From Plasmopara viticola (Eukaryota; Oomycota; Peronosporomycetes; Peronosporales; Peronosporaceae), in contig MBPM02000148.1 in assembly GCA_001695595.3 (NCBI GenBank), positions 39,287 to 103,286 on the forward strand: 64,000 bases of DNA. Direction: 5' to 3'. The position numbers were made by a program, and so were the translations under genes. Of the stretch, positions 1-10,302 are shown piece by piece (positions within the stretch are counted from its first letter, which is position 1; every line of letters starts with the position of its first letter). The notes beneath the pieces are model-generated. The model had not been told where the DNA came from. It made no database searches and saw only the letters and a list, made by a program, of their open reading frames with translations.

Positions 1-2
1 AT

Positions 3-1404
3 TACGAGGAGACTTTTGGACTCGTAGCCAAATTTACGTCAATTCGCATTGTGCTAAGCCTGGCTGCCAAGTATAATCTCAATCTCCACCAAATGGACGT
101 CAAAACTGCGTTTCTTAATGGTACTCTAAAAGAGGACATCTATATGCAACAACCGGATGGATATGCTGACCCAAGTCGACCAAAGTATGTGTGCAAGCTC
201 AAGCGATCGCTCTACGGTTTGAAGCAGTCACCACGGATGTGGAACTGAACGATTGACAATTTCATGGTTAAGACGGGATTTATCAAGAGCAAGTCAGATC
301 ACTGCGTATGCAGCAAACGCAGTGACGAGTCAATGATTTTTGTGGTGCTCTACGTTGACGACTTAATAATTGCGAGCAGTGACGACATCTTGCTTTTAAC
401 AACGAAGCAAGCGCTAAGTGAACGATTCGAGATGACATACCTCGGCGAGCTAAAGTTCTTTCTCGGAATGGAGATCAATCAAGATAGCGCTATAGGTCAA
501 GTAACGATGCGGCAAACCAAGTTCCTCAATTCGATTTTGCTTCAGTTTGGAATGCAAGATTGTAAGCCAGTAAGGCCTCCTCAAAATCCAGGATTGAAGC
601 TGACAAAGAACATGTGCAATGGTGAATGCAAGCACAAGGACACAATGAAAAACGTGCCGTATCGAAGTGCTGTCGGTGGCATCATGTACTTGATGGTTGC
701 TACTCGTCCGGATCTTGCAGCAGCAGTGGGAGTGCTGAGCAAATTCGCAGTCGATCCATGTCCGACATACTGGCAAGCTTTAAAGCGCGTACTGCGATAC
801 TTGAATGCCACCCAGACGCATGGACTCGTATTCTTCCGAAATGGTGCTTCAGCAATTCAAGGGTTTTCAGATGCCGACTGGGCAGGAGACACTGAATCGC
901 GTCGCAGCACAAGTGGCTACGTCTTTGTCATGAACAACGGATGTATCAGCTAGAGAAGCAAAAAGCAGCGCACAGTAGCACTCTCGTCAACTGAGGCAGA
1001 GTATATGGCCCTATAGGTAGCAGCTCAAAAAGCTGTATGGCTAAAAGTATTCTCGTGCGAGCTTAAAGAAATTGATGACAATGAACCTATCAAGACTTTG
1101 AAAATAATCAAGGCTCAATCGCTTTGGCCAAGAATCCGGAATTTTATAATTGCACCAAGCATATCGATTTTCGGTACTTTGTGCGTGAGAGATTTGAAGA
1201 CGGTCAAGTGTTGATAGAGTTCTGTCCAACTCAAGACATGCTGGCCGACATCATGACCAAGCCTATTGTTGCTGCGCAATACACATCACTTCGGTGTCGA
1301 CTTGGTATCAAGGTGCTGAAGCTGTCGAGTCGAGTGGGAGAGTTGATGATGTTGTCGAAAATGCTGGCGAAGAAACGCCTCGACCAGCGACTACATATCG
1401 GTAA
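3..1404 (+). pseudogene. A1 pol fragment: reverse transcriptase and RNase H
   Basis: The reading frame opens at base 3 inside the Copia RT domain (YEETF then [16 protein letters not shown], and [13 protein letters not shown]). It runs in one frame to 953 apart from a TGA at 246-248 where relatives have Arg. The catalytic YVDD is present ([15 protein letters not shown], about residue 115), followed by the SDADWAGD RNase H motif. A TAG at 951-953 replaces the Trp of the SWRSKKQR motif, a further stop lies near 1015, and a one-base deletion near 1093 precedes the MAKNPEF and KHIDFRYFVRERF segment. The frame would end with the TAA at 1402-1404, inside the LTR. RT copies the element RNA and RNase H removes it, but this copy cannot make either whole. 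A family-A origin is certain. Confidence 0.9.
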
Positions 1405-1629
1405 GTACCGGTATCTGCAATCAGGTGATGACTGCTTGGAGGAGCGGGCTCAAGATGGGCAAAAGATCGACTTTGGGATGGGAAAATGGTTGTGCCCGGA
1501 TGGTAAGTCGTTTTGATTGGCTTAAATAAATCATTGGCTTAGAGGTAGCATGTAGTTGCGATTTAAGGACCTTATAAATATATTCACTTTGCATTTTGCC
1601 ATCTTCAGCTCAAGTAACCTTTATCAACA
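1341..1629 (+). repeat. LTR shared by A1 (3') and A2 (5')
   Basis: This 289-bp LTR is preceded by the A1 RNase H end and the purine run GAGTGGGAG, and followed at once by a PBS and a gag. It matches 10239-10527 in length and by eye at roughly 94%. Its first base is A instead of the usual T (AGTTG for TGTTG), and it ends in CAACA. The first 64 bases also encode the end of pol. Confidence 0.88.
1572..1600 (+). promoter_or_regulatory. LTR core promoter, oomycete Inr/FPR-like
   Basis: TTATAAATATA is followed directly by TCACTTTGCATTTTGCC. The second part fits the oomycete start-site consensus TCAYTYYNCAWTTTNYY. It recurs at the same place in every family-A LTR and should mark the U3/R boundary. 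The assignment is by motif only. Confidence 0.6.
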
Positions 1630-1645
1630 GGTCATGAGCCCAAGC
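1630..1645 (+). promoter_or_regulatory. Primer-binding site of A2, overlapping the gag start
   Basis: GGTCATGAGCCCAAGC directly follows the LTR end CAACA. It is complementary, with one T-to-C change, to the anticodon stem-loop of initiator tRNA-Met (GGGCTCATAACC). ATG at 1634 is the gag start codon. Confidence 0.8.
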
Positions 1646-2460
1646 CCCGCAGACTCTGCCTTCTTCGCCCCCGCGTCTGACACCGCCTTCGCCGCCACCA
1701 TGGATGCCACACCGAGCCAAATCAACAAGTTCGACGGAACGAACTTCCATACGTGGAAGTTCAAAATGCGAATGGTGTTGGAGGAGCGCGACTTCTGGGA
1801 AGTTGCGAGCGGGGAGATAAAGCTTGAGCAGCTCAGTAATACGATGGACTAGTCGACCTCTAAGCGTAAGGCTCGAAAGGCGCTGGCGATAATCTGTTTT
1901 GCGATGGAGGACTCGCAGCTGCCGCTGGTTCGCTCGGCAAAGAATGCGTACGATGCGTGGTCAAGGTTGGAGGGACACTTCAAGAAGAGAAGCCTGGCGA
2001 ACAAGCTCTTCCTTCGTCGCAGGTTCTTCATGACGGTGATGGAGGATGGCGACGGTGTGCTCGAGCACATCAACAAGCTCAAGACGCTTGCGGAGCAGCT
2101 AGACGCAGTGGGTGCCCCGGTGAGTGAGAACGATCAGGTAATCACGCTTCTTGGAAGTCTGAGTTATTCATACCAGTTCCTCATCACGGCGCTGGAGTCG
2201 CGTTCTGACACGCTGACTTGGGAGCTTGTGACGTCGCGCCTAATGCATGAAGAGATGAAACGTAAGGAGCAGAGCGGCGACGGACTTGTGTCTTGTCAAG
2301 CTTTATGTTACGAGACAACAAGCGCAAAGGACGACTGATGAAGAAGACCGGTGCGTGCCACAATTGCGGCAAACAAGGGCATTGGATGGCAGAGTGCCCA
2401 CTGCGAGCGAGCAATGACTTCGGAAGACATCGGTCGCAGCGTGCAAACTTTACTACCTAG
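1634..2460 (+). pseudogene. A2 gag
   Basis: Gag is the capsid-like structural protein. It starts in the PBS (MSPSPADSAFF) and shows the family core INKFDGTNFHTWKF near residue 30 and AMEDSQLPLVRSA near residue 95. A TAG at 1850-1852 replaces the Gln of MDQST. A one-base deletion near 2300 shifts the frame, so the zinc knuckle CHNCGKQGHWMAEC is read from about 2338 in another frame and ends at a TAG at 2458-2460. Just after the knuckle, a deletion has removed the region that holds the protease DSGAT motif in sister copies. It is a broken copy of the gag seen intact in A12. Confidence 0.88.
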
Positions 2461-3860
2461 CAGACAATGGTGTCGTGCAAGCAATCAGCAGTGGAGATGT
2501 CGTTATGTCCATGAAGACATCAAATGGAGTGAAAAAGGGTGTGCTCCCTAATGTGTGGCATATTCCGAAGTTGTCTCGCAGTTTGCTTTCGGTTGATCGA
2601 TTCACCAAGGAGGTTGGTCCTGTAATGTGCGACAATGATGGATGCTTCGCGGAGACAAAGGGAATGAGATGGAAAATTAGTACTCGCGAAGGAAAAGAAT
2701 TGCTTAAGCTTCATATGGTTACTGTTGCTCCTGAGGAAGTGTGTGTGGTCAAGCTGATTGGATGCGTGAGGGACACCAATTCGTACCTCTGGCACCTACG
2801 TCTTGGTCATATCGGTTTCGAAGGACTTGACGTAATTGTCAAAAAGAAACTTGCCACCGGCATTGCGCTGACATCGGTGCGCAAGTGGGAGCTTGTGACG
2901 GGTGTGCGCAAGAAAAACAAACTCGTATGCGCTTTCGGACATCTTTGCTTGATCGAGCAAAAGACATTCTTGAAGTTGTGCATAGTGACGTGTGCGGTCC
3001 GATGCAAATGTCAACGTTCAGTGGAAAGCGCTATTTTGTTACGTTCATCGATGACAAGTCACGTTTCTGCATTGTCTACTTAGTCAAGTCCAAGTCTGGA
3101 ATTGTAAACAAGTATGCCGAGTGTGTTGTCTTTGCTAAAAAGCAGACTGGCAAGCGAGTCAAGAATCTTAGAAGTGACAACAGCGGCGAGTACACGTCGG
3201 GTAAGATAACCAAGTTTTGCACGGATTGAGAATCGTGCTCAAGTTTTCGCCACCGTATACTCCTCAGTTGAATGGAGTAGCTGAGCGCATGAATCAAACA
3301 TTGGGTGAGTGTGCAAGAAGCATGCTGGAATGTCCAAAAGCTATTGGGATGGAGCAGTAATGACCGCAACGTTTCTCCGTAATCGGTGTCCTACTCGTGC
3401 AGCTGGATTAAAAAGTCGCCACACGAGCTTTGGACGACGAAGAAAACGCTTTTGTCCAACCTCAAAGTGTTCGGATGTAATGCGGATGTCCATGTTCCAA
3501 AGGAGAAGCGTTTCAAACTTGACGCAAAAGCGCTTTTTGGGCTATTCGGAGCATGCAAAGACATACCGGTTTGAAGAAATTTCGACCGGGCGCATTCGAA
3601 TGAGTCGCGATGCACAGTTTAAAGACGATGTTTTCGACAAAGGAAGACACAACTACAACAAGATTGTCGAGCTGGTGGATGAGGAAAATGGCCATGAAGA
3701 GTCGAAAGTGGATGATGATCACGTGCCAGAACGCGACGTAGACTACGATACCGGGGCTAAACAGCTTCCAAGAAATCAGTCGCTTGAAAAGGTGACAGTC
3801 ATTCCGAGGTCTAAGCGACACGCGCCATTTTACCAGCGGTCGACGCTTGAAGAAATGTCA
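2461..3860 (+). pseudogene. A2 protease remnant and integrase
   Basis: The first part, to about 2890, is the end of the protease region and the GAG-pre-integrase domain (DTNSYLWHLRLGHIGFEG). The catalytic DSGAT of the protease is deleted. A frameshift near 2890 leads to the zinc-binding cysteines (CDGC) and the integrase core, with the first aspartate in HSDVCGP and the second in RSDNSGEYTSG (2885-3229). A small deletion near 3228 and several more shifts break the glutamate-bearing region (NGVAERMNQTL) and the C-terminal GYSEHAKTYRFEEI segment. The segment ends at the B1 insertion. Integrase would join the DNA copy to the genome, but this one is dead. Confidence 0.87.
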
Positions 3861-3865
3861 GCCTC

Positions 3866-4208
3866 TGTTGAGGGTAACCGGTTTATGGTACAATGTACCA
3901 ACTGTACCCATGTACCAGCTGTACCCATGTACCAGCTGTACCCATGTCCCAGCTGTACTCATTAATCGGCTAGCCCGAACCAGTCCGATACGATCGCACG
4001 TTGATGAGACGAGCAGGATGATTGGACGAGTAAGGAATGATTGTAATTAGACGAACTAAATGATAGGAAGAGCTAGTGCATGTCTCATCAGCTAGAACTA
4101 ACATTAAATGAATCACTTTCGAGTCTTCCTTCCACAGCTCAAGTGCCTTCTTCGCTCTTCGCTCCACGCAAGCTTCGCTCCCCACTCCTCCGCTCCAGAA
4201 TCACAACA
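3866..4208 (+). repeat. B1 5' LTR
   Basis: It begins TGTTGAGGGTAACCGG and ends CAACA. It carries four copies of a 17-bp repeat and a start-site-like TCACTTTCGAGTCTTCC near 4115. The 3' LTR is 8301-8592. Confidence 0.9.
3895..3962 (+). repeat. 17-bp tandem repeat in LTR, four copies
   Basis: The units begin at 3895, 3912, 3929 and 3946, with consensus GTACCAGCTGTACCCAT. The 3' LTR has only two units (8330-8363). The two LTRs were identical at insertion, so copy number has since changed. Confidence 0.92.
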
Positions 4209-4224
4209 GCTTATGAGCCCAACT
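4209..4224 (+). promoter_or_regulatory. B1 primer-binding site overlapping gag start
   Basis: GCTTATGAGCCCAACT follows the LTR. It is the initiator tRNA-Met anticodon-arm match with a G-to-C change at the second base. ATG at 4213 starts gag ([10 protein letters not shown]). Confidence 0.75.
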
Positions 4225-5028
4225 ACCATGTCCACTGTGCAAGACGTCTCCACCAAAGTCTCCATCGACAAATTCAAAGTTGACAATTACATGACGTGGA
4301 GCCGCTACAAGCGTGGCGTGTTCCTGACTAAGTCAACGTGACATGCGGTAAATCGCCAGACGACTCCTACCTTCACCGACTCTCGTGCTAAGGATGAGTA
4401 CGTCAAGCTCAACAACATCGCCTTCGGATTTATGCTACTCCACATGGATGCGGACTACCATCACGTCGTCGATGACTGCGGAGAAGCATGGGTCGCACGG
4501 GTGCGTGTGAAGCCACTTTTCGGTGGATTTCAGATGGCTGGTCGCATCTATCTCAAGCGACAGCTCTTCAGGCGGCAATGTGCTACAACATCGTAACGAG
4601 GTCCTCAACATCAGCGCCAAGCTCAGCAGCATCGGCGCCAAGGTGCAGGACGAGGACATGGCGATCTGCTTGCTGCGCAGTCTCCCCAAGAACTACGAGA
4701 ACGTGGTGTTGAACTTGAAGATGAGCACTGCGGAGCTGAAAACGAAGACGTTGTCAAGGTTCTCACGAACGAGCATATCAAGCGGCAGGGCGAGAAGACT
4801 CTGGCAATCAAGACTGAAGACGCGGCACGTGCGCTCAGCACTGATCGGAAACCTCGCTGCGGAAAATTGGAGCACTCGGCTGAGCGGTGCTGTACCAAGC
4901 AGAAGGATGAGAATCGAGGCCCTAAGCTCGGCGACAACAACCGTGGACGCGTGGCCAGCAACGTCCAGTGGCGTAACGACTACAACGACTACGACGATCG
5001 AGTCGCCTTCGCAGTCTCGCTGTAATGC
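4213..5028 (+). pseudogene. B1 gag
   Basis: Family-B Gag starts in the PBS and shows SIDKF and [12 protein letters not shown] near residues 18-40. A TGA at 4339-4341 replaces the Trp of the conserved VWH. About 17 bases are lost near 4567, where relatives read LFSMEMAEG, so the [13 protein letters not shown] and [19 protein letters not shown] segments are read in another frame. A further shift near 4745 precedes a damaged zinc knuckle ([12 protein letters not shown], first cysteine gone). It is not functional as a whole protein. Confidence 0.88.
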
Positions 5029-5031
5029 GGT

Positions 5032-5937
5032 ATGTCAACGACTAGAAACCCATTGGGACTCTGGGCCATTGATAGTGGTGCCACGCATCATATATGCAAC
5101 GACAAGACCAAGTTCGCCGTGCTTCATGGAAACCACGAAGGCAAATTGTCTGTCGCCGACGGTGACAAGGCTGAAATGAAAGGCGTAGGGACCATCATCG
5201 AACGGGTGGTTCTACCCAACAGCAACGAGCGTGAAATCGGAATAAAGGATGCGCTATACGTGTCAAGCATAAGCAAGAATCTACTGTTGATTCCGCAGAT
5301 CAACAAGAGTGGCCAGCTCCAGGTTGTATTTGACGGGTCCAAGATGAACGTTGCTCGCAAGAAGCCCAAGCAAGTTGTTGCGATTGCGGATCTCATCAAC
5401 GGACTCTACTGGCTCCGAACGCCGCAACGCTGTGCCAATGTAGTCATGCAAGGTAGCGGTGTGGACTTGCACGCTCGTGTGGGTCATGCTCCGGTGATGT
5501 CCTTCGCAAAATGATCAACAGCAACATGACCAAGGACGCCAAGCCACCCTTTAAGTCACCTGGTCTGTGCCGAGGATGCCAGCAAGGGGAGATGGTCCAA
5601 AACCCATTCTCGAGCAATCGAAGCAAGCCCAAGTATGCCCCGTTTGAGTTTCTACACTTTGATAACTGCGGGCCAAAGGAGCACGAGTCGCTTGGTGGCA
5701 GCAGATTTTGCTGATCATCCCGGACGAGGCAAATGGGTGATGGCTGGATTCTGTTTGCGTGCCAAGTCGGAAAGTGAAGACTGTCTGCGCGAGTACACCC
5801 TCAAGGTTGAGAAGCAGTTCGAAGCCAAGTACACCCTCAAGGTTGAGAAGCAGTTCGAAGCCAAGTACACCCTCAAGGTTGAGAAGCAGTTCGAAGCCAA
5901 GGTCAAGTGTAGCGCTGACACCTTGTGCAAAGGTTGA
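5032..5937 (+). pseudogene. B1 protease and integrase N-terminal half
   Basis: The frame 5032-5514 (160 aa) holds the aspartic protease motif [13 protein letters not shown] near residue 18, the [12 protein letters not shown] stretch, and the first part of the GAG-pre-integrase domain (LHARVGHAP). A one-base loss near 5500 shifts to 5511-5714, with the zinc cysteines CRGCQQG and the first integrase aspartate (LHFDNCGP). A further shift leads to the segment with the 36-bp triplication and a stop at 5935-5937. The second catalytic aspartate (RHDGAKEF) follows after a small insertion near 5910-5945. Confidence 0.86.
5794..5901 (+). repeat. 36-bp in-frame triplication in integrase
   Basis: Three identical head-to-tail copies start at 5794, 5830 and 5866, each encoding YTLKVEKQFEAK. 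Other family-B copies have one unit here (for example FITKLERQFNAK in B2). The expansion is in frame and lies between the first and second catalytic aspartates. Confidence 0.95.
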
Positions 5938-6923
5938 CATAGCTTTTCGTCATGACGGGGCCAAGGAGTTCGCAATCAACTCCCTACTAGATTTCTACGA
6001 CGATCATGGCATCGGGGTGCAGCCTACAGTCCAAGACAAACGGCACTGCAGAGCGAGCCAACCGAACTATTGTTAGGGTTGGTCGCAGCATGTTACATCA
6101 CGCTGGTTTGGACAAAACGTTTTGGGCTGAAGCGACAATGGCAGCGATCTACACCAAAAGCCGACTACCGCCTCCGAAAGTTTCCGCCAAAACGCCTTTC
6201 GAAATTGTGTACAAGACCAAGCCAAGCGTCAAACACATACGAGTATTTGGGTGCAAGGCTTTCATTCAAAAACCAGGAGAAAAACGACTCAGGTGGGACG
6301 CCAAGGCTCGTGAGGGAATTTTCATCGGCTACGAGGAACGTTCTAAGGCATACCGCGTCTTCGACATCGAAGCAGGGAAGGTGGTGATCAGTCGTGACGT
6401 CAACTTCGACGAATCAAGCTTCGGCAACTTTGCGGAATGCTCAGACGATGACGACCATGATTCGCCGTTCGACTTCGACCCCCTTGATATCGACGACTCA
6501 GGACTGACAGAGTTCAAATATACAGGAAAGCGCAAGCCCAACTACTCAAGCTTGCGTAACAGGATCTCAAATACGTGCTCAACGAGTCATAACATTAGTT
6601 TGGAAGAAGCAAGTGCCCCCGCAGATCCCGTTCAGCCTCAAGCTGAACGCCGACCAGGCGTGCCCACTACGCTGGATGAAGAAGAAGAAGACGGCACGTC
6701 TCCAGCGGATAGATCATGGCGAGCAAGCGCCAACGCTGTGGAAATTACTGACCTTTCGGAGCCAACGACATATCAAGACGCGGTTAAAGGACCGGAACAG
6801 GTGCACTGGCGCAAAGCCATTCAAGGAGAGCTTAAGTCGATGCGACTTCGTGGAGTATTTCGAGCGGCAAAACTACCGAATGGACAACGCGCCTCTAGAA
6901 CCAAATGGGTATTCAAGGTCTAG
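5938..6923 (+). pseudogene. B1 integrase C-terminal half and RT start
   Basis: The main open frame is 6006-6923 (305 aa). It has the integrase glutamate in GTAERANRTIV, then the C-terminal KHIRVFGCKAF and [25 protein letters not shown] motifs and an acidic linker. The RT domain then starts with VHWRKAIQGELKSMRLRGVF. It is one of the longest open frames of B1. A TAG at 6921-6923 replaces the Lys of FKIKRK. The upstream piece 5938-6005 with RHDGAKEF is in another frame. Confidence 0.87.
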
Positions 6924-8293
6924 CGCAAAGTTGATGGATCGATCGAGAAGTATAAAGCGCGCATCGTTGCAAAGGGGTTCAAGCAAAGGTACGGCATCGG
7001 CTACACGAAGACATTCTCGCCTGTTATGAAGTATGTGGCTTTGTGAATGGTCATTGCGATCGCCAAGTAATTCGACTGGCCTCTTGACCAAATGGGTGTG
7101 GTGACAGCATTCTTGTACGGCGTCATGAAGGAGCAAGTGTTTTGCGCAACGCCGGAAGGAGTTGAGCTCGATGATGACTTCGACTGTCTCGAGCTGGTTA
7201 AGGTCCTCTATGGACTCAAGCAAGCCTCGTGAGTTTGGAACGAGACCTTCGATGAGTTAGTGTGCTTCATCGGCTTCCAAGTTTCAGCTTTTGATCCCCG
7301 CCTATACATCGAGATTGTGGATGTCCACTGCGTACTGCTTCTGGTTTACGTCGACGATGTACTCGTTACAGGAAGCTCGACCGACCTTATCGCGCGCACT
7401 AAGAATGACTTGAAGACGCGCTTCGAGATGACGGACAGCGGTGAATGCGTCTTCGTCCTGGGTATGGATCTGGTGAAAAATCCTGACGGCAGTGTGACAG
7501 TGTGCCAGCGGCGCGACATCGAAGACATACTCAAGCACTTCGGCACGCACGACAGCAAGCCCGTTGTAAGCCCGGCGGATCCAAGTACTCGACTTGTTTC
7601 AAGTGACAAGCCGATAGCAACATTCCGTGAAGCAAACGGTGCACGCTTACATCTAATGACAGCGACTCGCCCGGATATCGCCTTTGCCGCTGGATATGCG
7701 TCGAGGTTTATGGAAAACTCTCAAGATGAGCACTGGACTGCAGTCAAGAAAATTCTCCGCTACCTCCAAGGAACCAAGTCGCATGGACTCTGTTTTAAGC
7801 CCGGAAACAAAGTGGACTTCCGCGCATACTCGGACGCAGACTAAGCAGGCGACCACTTAGACCGCAAGTCGACTTCGAGCTACGCGTTTTTTTTTATGGA
7901 CGCACCCATCAGCTGGGGAAGAAAGACGGAATCAAGTGTGTCGCTCTCTACCTGCGAAGCAGAGTACATCGCTTTGACTATACAAGGAGGCAAGTGGATA
8001 CATCATCTCCTGCGCGAGATTTTGACGGCTGCAAAAGAGACCATGCTGGAGCTCAAGATCTTTGAGGACAATCAGTCATGCATCAAGATGACGAAGAATC
8101 CAGTGAACCATGGAGTGCCAAGCACATCGACATCAAGTACCATCACATCCATGATGAAGTCAAATGCGGTGAAGTCAAGCTGGAGTACTGTGAGACAGCC
8201 ATCATGCTCGCGGACATCATGACTAAGGCTCTTCCAGGACCACATCACAGGGACATAATGACAGCTCTCGGCATTCACGCGTGTTCGCATTGA
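6924..8293 (+). pseudogene. B1 reverse transcriptase and RNase H
   Basis: RT continues after the TAG with several stops (near 7044 and 7068). From 7260 to 7844 (194 aa) the frame is open and includes the catalytic VYVDDVLVTGS. A TAA at 7842-7844 replaces the Trp of the RNase H motif SDADWAGD. The rest (7896-8293) has STCEAEYIAL and FEDNQSCIKMTKNPVNHG, a frameshift, then LADIMTK and a final GIHACSH followed by TGA at 8291-8293. Unlike B3 and B5, the stop here lies before the polypurine tract. Confidence 0.88.
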
Positions 8294-8300
8294 GGGGGCG

Positions 8301-8592
8301 TGTTGAGAGTAACCGGTTTATGATACAATGTACCAGCTGTACCCATGTACCAGCTGTACCCATAAACCGGTTAGCCCAAACCAGTCCAATACAATTGCAC
8401 GTTGATAAACGAGCAGGGTGATTGGACGAGTAGGGAATGATTGTGATTAGACGAACTAAATGATAGGAAGAGCTAGAGCATGTCTCATCAGCTAGAACTA
8501 ACATTAAATAAATCACGTTCGAATCTTCCTTCAACAGCCCAAGTGCCTTCTTCGCTCTTCGCTCCCCACTCCTTCGCTCCAGAATTACAACA
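8301..8592 (+). repeat. B1 3' LTR
   Basis: It is preceded by the polypurine tract GAGGGGGCG (8292-8300). It starts TGTTGAGAGTAACCGG, ends CAACA at 8592, and is followed by the target duplication GCCTC. Confidence 0.92.
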
Positions 8593-8597
8593 GCCTC

Positions 8598-10302
8598 CGC
8601 AATCAGCAAAGAAAATGAAGGCTTTGAAGCAGCACACGTCATGTATTCAGTGGGAGAAATGCCGACGACTTACAAGTCGGCAATGGAACTGATGACGCGT
8701 GCAAGTGGAAGGAGGCCTGCGACTCCGAAATTGACCCTCTGATCAAGATCGAGACATGAGATATTGTTCCGCTGCCAAAGTGACGGAAAGCGATCGGCTG
8801 TCGCTGGGTCTTTCGTGTTAAGGAGAACCAAGAGGGGGGCATTGAGCGGTTTAAGGCACGGCTGGTTGCAAAAGGTTTCTCGCAGAAGTATCATGTGGAT
8901 TACGAGGAGACTTTTGGACTCGTAGCCAAATTTACGTCAATTCGCATTGTGCTAAGCCTGGCTGCCAAGTATAATCTCAATCTCCACCAAATGGACGTCA
9001 AAACTGCGTTTCTTAATAGTACTCTGAACGAAGACATCTATATGCAACAACCGGATGGATATGCTGACCCAAGTCGACCAAAGTATGTGTGCAAGCTCAA
9101 GCGATTGCTCTACGGTGTGAAGCAGTCACCACGGATGTGGAGCTGAACGATTGACAATTTCATGGTTAAGACGGATTTATCAAGAGCAAGTCAGATCACT
9201 GCGTATGCAGCAAACGCAGTGACGAGTCAATGATTTTTGTGGTGCTCTACGTTGACGACTTAATAATTGCGAGCAGTGACGACATCTTGCTTTTAACAAC
9301 GAAGCAAGCGCTAAGTGAACGATTCGAGATGACATACCTCGGCGAGCTAATGTTCTTTCTCGGAATGGAGATCAATCAAGATAGCGCTATAGGCCAAGTA
9401 ACGATGCGGCAAACCAAGTTCCTCAAGTCGATTTTGCTTCAGTTTGGAATGCAAGATTGTAAGCCAGTAAGGCCTCCTCAAAATCCAGGATTGAAGCTGA
9501 CAAAGAACATGTGCAATGGTGAATGCAATCACAAGGACACAATGAAAAACGTGCCGTATCGAAGTGCTGTCGGTGGCATCATGTACTTGATGGTTGCTAC
9601 TCGTCCGGATCTTGCAGCAGCAGTGGGAGTGCTGAGCCAATTCGCAGCCGATCCATGTCCGACACACTGGCAAGTTTTAAAGCGAGTACTGCGATACTTA
9701 AATGCCACCCAGACGCATGGACTCGTGTTCTCCCGAAATGGTGCTTCAGCAATTCAAGGATTTTCAGATGCCGACTGGGCAGGAGACATTGAGTCGCGTC
9801 GCAACACAAGTGGTTACGTCTTTGTCATGAACAACGAATTTATCGGCTAGAGAAGCAAAAAGCAGCGCACAGTAGCGCTCTCGTCAACTGAGGCAGAGTA
9901 TACGGCCCTATCGGTAGCAGCTTAAGAAGCTGTATGGCTAAAAGTATTCGCGTGCAATCTTAAAGAAATTGATGACAATGAACCTATCAAGATTTTGAAG
10001 ATAATCAAGGCTCAATCGCTTTGGCCAAGAATCCGGAATTTTATAATTGCACCAAGCATATCGATTTTCGGTACTTTGTGCGTGAGAGATTTGAAGACGG
10101 TCAAGTGCTGTTAAAGTTCTGTCCAACTCAAGACATGCTGGCCGACATCATGACCAAGCCTGTTGTTGCTGCGCAATACACATCACTTCGGTGTCGACTT
10201 GGTATTAAAGGTGCTGAAGCTGTCGAGTCGAGTGGGAGTGTTGATGATGTAGTCGAAAATGTTGGCAAAGAAACGCCTCGACCAGCGACTACATATCGGT
10301 AA
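8598..10302 (+). pseudogene. A2 pol 3' part: linker, RT and RNase H
   Basis: It resumes after B1 with the pol linker (AAHVMYSVGEMPTTYKS-like, broken) and the RT start. RT is open at 8895-9146 ([13 protein letters not shown]) and ends at the same Arg-to-TGA stop found in A1. After a one-base loss near 9170, 9230-9850 (206 aa) carries [12 protein letters not shown] and SDADWAGD, and ends at the same Trp-to-TAG stop as A1. The last piece, 10021-10302, is the RNase H end and stays in frame through the polypurine tract into the LTR, ending in ETPRPATTYR and TAA at 10300-10302. Confidence 0.9.

Larger units (their letters stand above)
1..1629 (+). mobile_element. Copia family A element A1, 3' part
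   Basis: This is the right-hand portion of a Ty1/Copia element whose left part lies before the window. It holds RT, RNase H, the polypurine tract and a 3' LTR. The LTR at 1341-1629 is also the 5' LTR of A2, so the two elements form a head-to-tail tandem sharing one LTR. A1 and A2 carry the same in-frame stop near the end of the RT N-terminal half and the same one-base RNase H deletion. The duplication therefore probably arose by recombination of an already dead copy. Confidence 0.9.
3866..8592 (+). mobile_element. Copia family B element B1, complete, nested in A2
   Basis: B1 is 4,727 bp from LTR to LTR, flanked by the exact five-base duplication GCCTC (3861-3865 and 8593-8597). A2 resumes in register at 8593. 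The LTRs are 343 and 292 bp. They differ mainly by the copy number of a 17-bp repeat and a further 17-bp segment, so these length changes happened after insertion. All internal genes carry stops or shifts, so the copy is old. Confidence 0.93.

Noticed and set aside
1331..1340. GTCGAGTCGAG direct repeats before the 3' LTR as a CRISPR or regulatory array
   Set aside because: Only two short units exist, they encode VESS, and they are part of the polypurine-tract region.
1630..1645. A tRNA-Met gene fragment at the PBS
   Set aside because: Only 14-16 bases match the anticodon arm, with no acceptor stem, D or T arm. It is a primer-binding site.
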